A stretch of 14,891 nt of DNA from Anaerolineae bacterium (GTDB taxonomy: Bacteria; Chloroflexota; Anaerolineae; B4-G1; SLSP01). Positions 13,903 to 14,891 of the stretch are shown in pieces. Made by a program: the position numbers and the translations under genes. The notes beneath the pieces are model-generated. The model saw nothing but the letters and a program-made list of their open reading frames with translations, was not told the DNA's origin and ran no database searches. How positions within the stretch are numbered: position 1 is the first letter of the stretch; each line of letters opens with the position of its first letter. The DNA is taken from assembly GCA_016927095.1 (NCBI GenBank), contig JAFGNI010000622.1:1-14891 (forward strand). The letters run 5' to 3'.

Positions 13903-14891
13903 TCAACGTTCAACCACGACCGGGCCCAAGATCAGGCGGTCACCCGTCATGGTACCGTCGTTATCTAGCTGCGCCACGCGGCGAATGCTGCCCATCTCAT
14001 ACATGCCTACCTCAAGCCAATAGGTACCTGACGGCAAGTCCTCTGGCAAGGGCAGCCGGTAGGGGTCCACGACACGTTGGCCTGCCAACCACTTGGGGAA
14101 CCAAAGGTAGGACGGGAAGGCACCGCCTAACGGCATATAGTCATGGCCGTACCATAGCCGCCCATCGCTGTCGATCAAGTGAATGAAGACGGTGTAGCTC
14201 GCGGTAGGTTGTGCAAGCACATGCCAGGTGAGCCTCAGGTGAAGGGATTGCCCTGGCACTGCGACAAGCGGCCTATCCCACTGACCGAAGCGCAGGCTCA
14301 GTCCCACCCGGGCGCGAACCGCGGTCAAGGCCACCTCGTTGCCGATGTTGGTCAGAGCCCGCCTAGCGACGCGCGGCGCACCGGCGAAGGTCGGCAAGCC
14401 TTCTACGTGGACCATACCCAACCCAATAGCCTCCACACCTACGTCGAACGACAAGGGCTCCTCGGACTGGCTCAGGTTCGCATAGGATAGTGTGAGAGGA
14501 TAATCGCCCGACATCAACCCGAAGGGAACGTAAGCATAGTACCGCTCAGCGATGATCTCCCCCGGTCGCCATTCCGGTGTGAGCCGGCGGCTATCCGTGG
14601 TCCACCGCTGCTCGACCTCCCCCAGGCGCGCCATCGGCATCAGGATCTCGGTCTCGGTCGTGGCTAAACGTGTGTAGAGGGTGATCGGAATCGCGTCACC
14701 GCACGACACCTCCGTCGCAGGGAGATCGTAGCCCACCACCTCCAGACGACCACCCACCCAGCCATCCGCGATCTCGTGCTGGGGCGTCACCGCAGACAAG
14801 GCGGGCGGTTCGAGGACCTCCCACAGCTGCGCCCCCAGCGCTGGCCGCAGGCGAAAGCCGAGGTCTCGTACGTCGCGCCGGTAGTTGGACA
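13903..14891 (-). CDS. C-terminal part of a probable large membrane glycosyltransferase-like protein (5' end beyond window)
   Basis: The frame is open from the right edge to TGA at 13905-13903, about 329 codons. The first in-window start-like codon (TTG at 14799) is internal, because sense codons continue to base 14891. What is visible is the soluble C-terminus: two beta-rich units, one near VGGRLEVVGYDLPATEVSCG, the other beginning with LHLRLTWHVLAQPTASYTVF, and including IHLIDSDGRLWYGHDYMPLG and a closing GDRLILGPVVVER. This TVF-H-LIDSDGR / PLGGA-PS / LP-GTYWLEVGMYE pattern is the tail seen on many Chloroflexota GT39-like (ArnT/dolichyl-phosphate mannosyltransferase-type) membrane proteins. 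The catalytic half is not in the window, so the glycosyltransferase call is an inference. It could also be a stand-alone secreted beta-sandwich protein. Confidence 0.65.
   Translation of the reverse strand, partial: SNYRRDVRDLGFRLRPALGAQLWEVLEPPALSAVTPQHEIADGWVGGRLEVVGYDLPATEVSCGDAIPITLYTRLATTETEILMPMARLGEVEQRWTTDSRRLTPEWRPGEIIAERYYAYVPFGLMSGDYPLTLSYANLSQSEEPLSFDVGVEAIGLGMVHVEGLPTFAGAPRVARRALTNIGNEVALTAVRARVGLSLRFGQWDRPLVAVPGQSLHLRLTWHVLAQPTASYTVFIHLIDSDGRLWYGHDYMPLGGAFPSYLWFPKWLAGQRVVDPYRLPLPEDLPSGTYWLEVGMYEMGSIRRVAQLDNDGTMTGDRLILGPVVVER

Noticed and set aside
1..14891. Mobile element, CRISPR array, tRNA or rRNA
   Set aside because: No transposase or integrase, no regularly spaced repeats, no terminal inverted repeats and no recognisable structural RNA gene were seen; the genes are collinear and of similar base composition.

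Overview
The window looks like a moderately high-GC bacterial chromosome segment, most likely from an anaerobic Chloroflexota (Anaerolineae-like) organism. That assignment is an inference. It rests on the pairing of a DUF4446 protein with a bactofilin, on the C-terminal beta-sandwich region of a large Chloroflexota-style membrane glycosyltransferase, and on the mixed ATG/GTG/TTG starts. Every gene I can support reads on the minus strand, so transcription runs from high to low coordinates. I see no mobile element, CRISPR array, tRNA or rRNA.

Layout in transcription order. (1) 14891-12680, envelope/cytoskeleton block: the 3' end of a probable glycosyltransferase-like protein, a membrane-anchored DUF4446 protein and a bactofilin with its own promoter. 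The block closes with a 14-bp hairpin. (2) 12332-4332, redox operon: a MoaD/ThiS-like sulfur carrier ending in Gly-Gly, a tungsten/molybdenum aldehyde ferredoxin oxidoreductase (AOR) family enzyme, a ferredoxin-like subunit with four [4Fe-4S] motifs, an HdrA flavoprotein fused to an MvhD-like domain, HdrC (with an unusual hydrophobic C-terminal tail), HdrB with two CCG domains, and a 341-aa polyferredoxin. hdrA, hdrC and hdrB overlap by 1-4 bases, a sign of tight translational coupling. (3) 4192 to the left edge, behind a hairpin and a new TATAAT promoter: the complex I membrane genes nuoA, nuoH, nuoJ, nuoK and the first 598 codons of nuoL.

How the genes may work together: the AOR would oxidise an aldehyde (or related carbonyl substrate), with its pterin cofactor perhaps supported by the MoaD-like protein. 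Electrons would pass through the four-cluster subunit to the HdrA-MvhD/HdrC/HdrB complex, where HdrA flavin could bifurcate or confurcate them. The polyferredoxin could then carry electrons between this soluble complex and the complex I-type ion pump encoded next door. The unusual point is that the nuo cluster goes from A directly to H and from H directly to J. It has no nuoB, nuoC, nuoD or nuoI where these normally sit, while a complete Hdr/AOR/polyferredoxin set sits immediately upstream. An AOR-Hdr module serving a complex I membrane arm is the most interesting hypothesis here. The alternative is that the missing nuo genes lie elsewhere in the genome.
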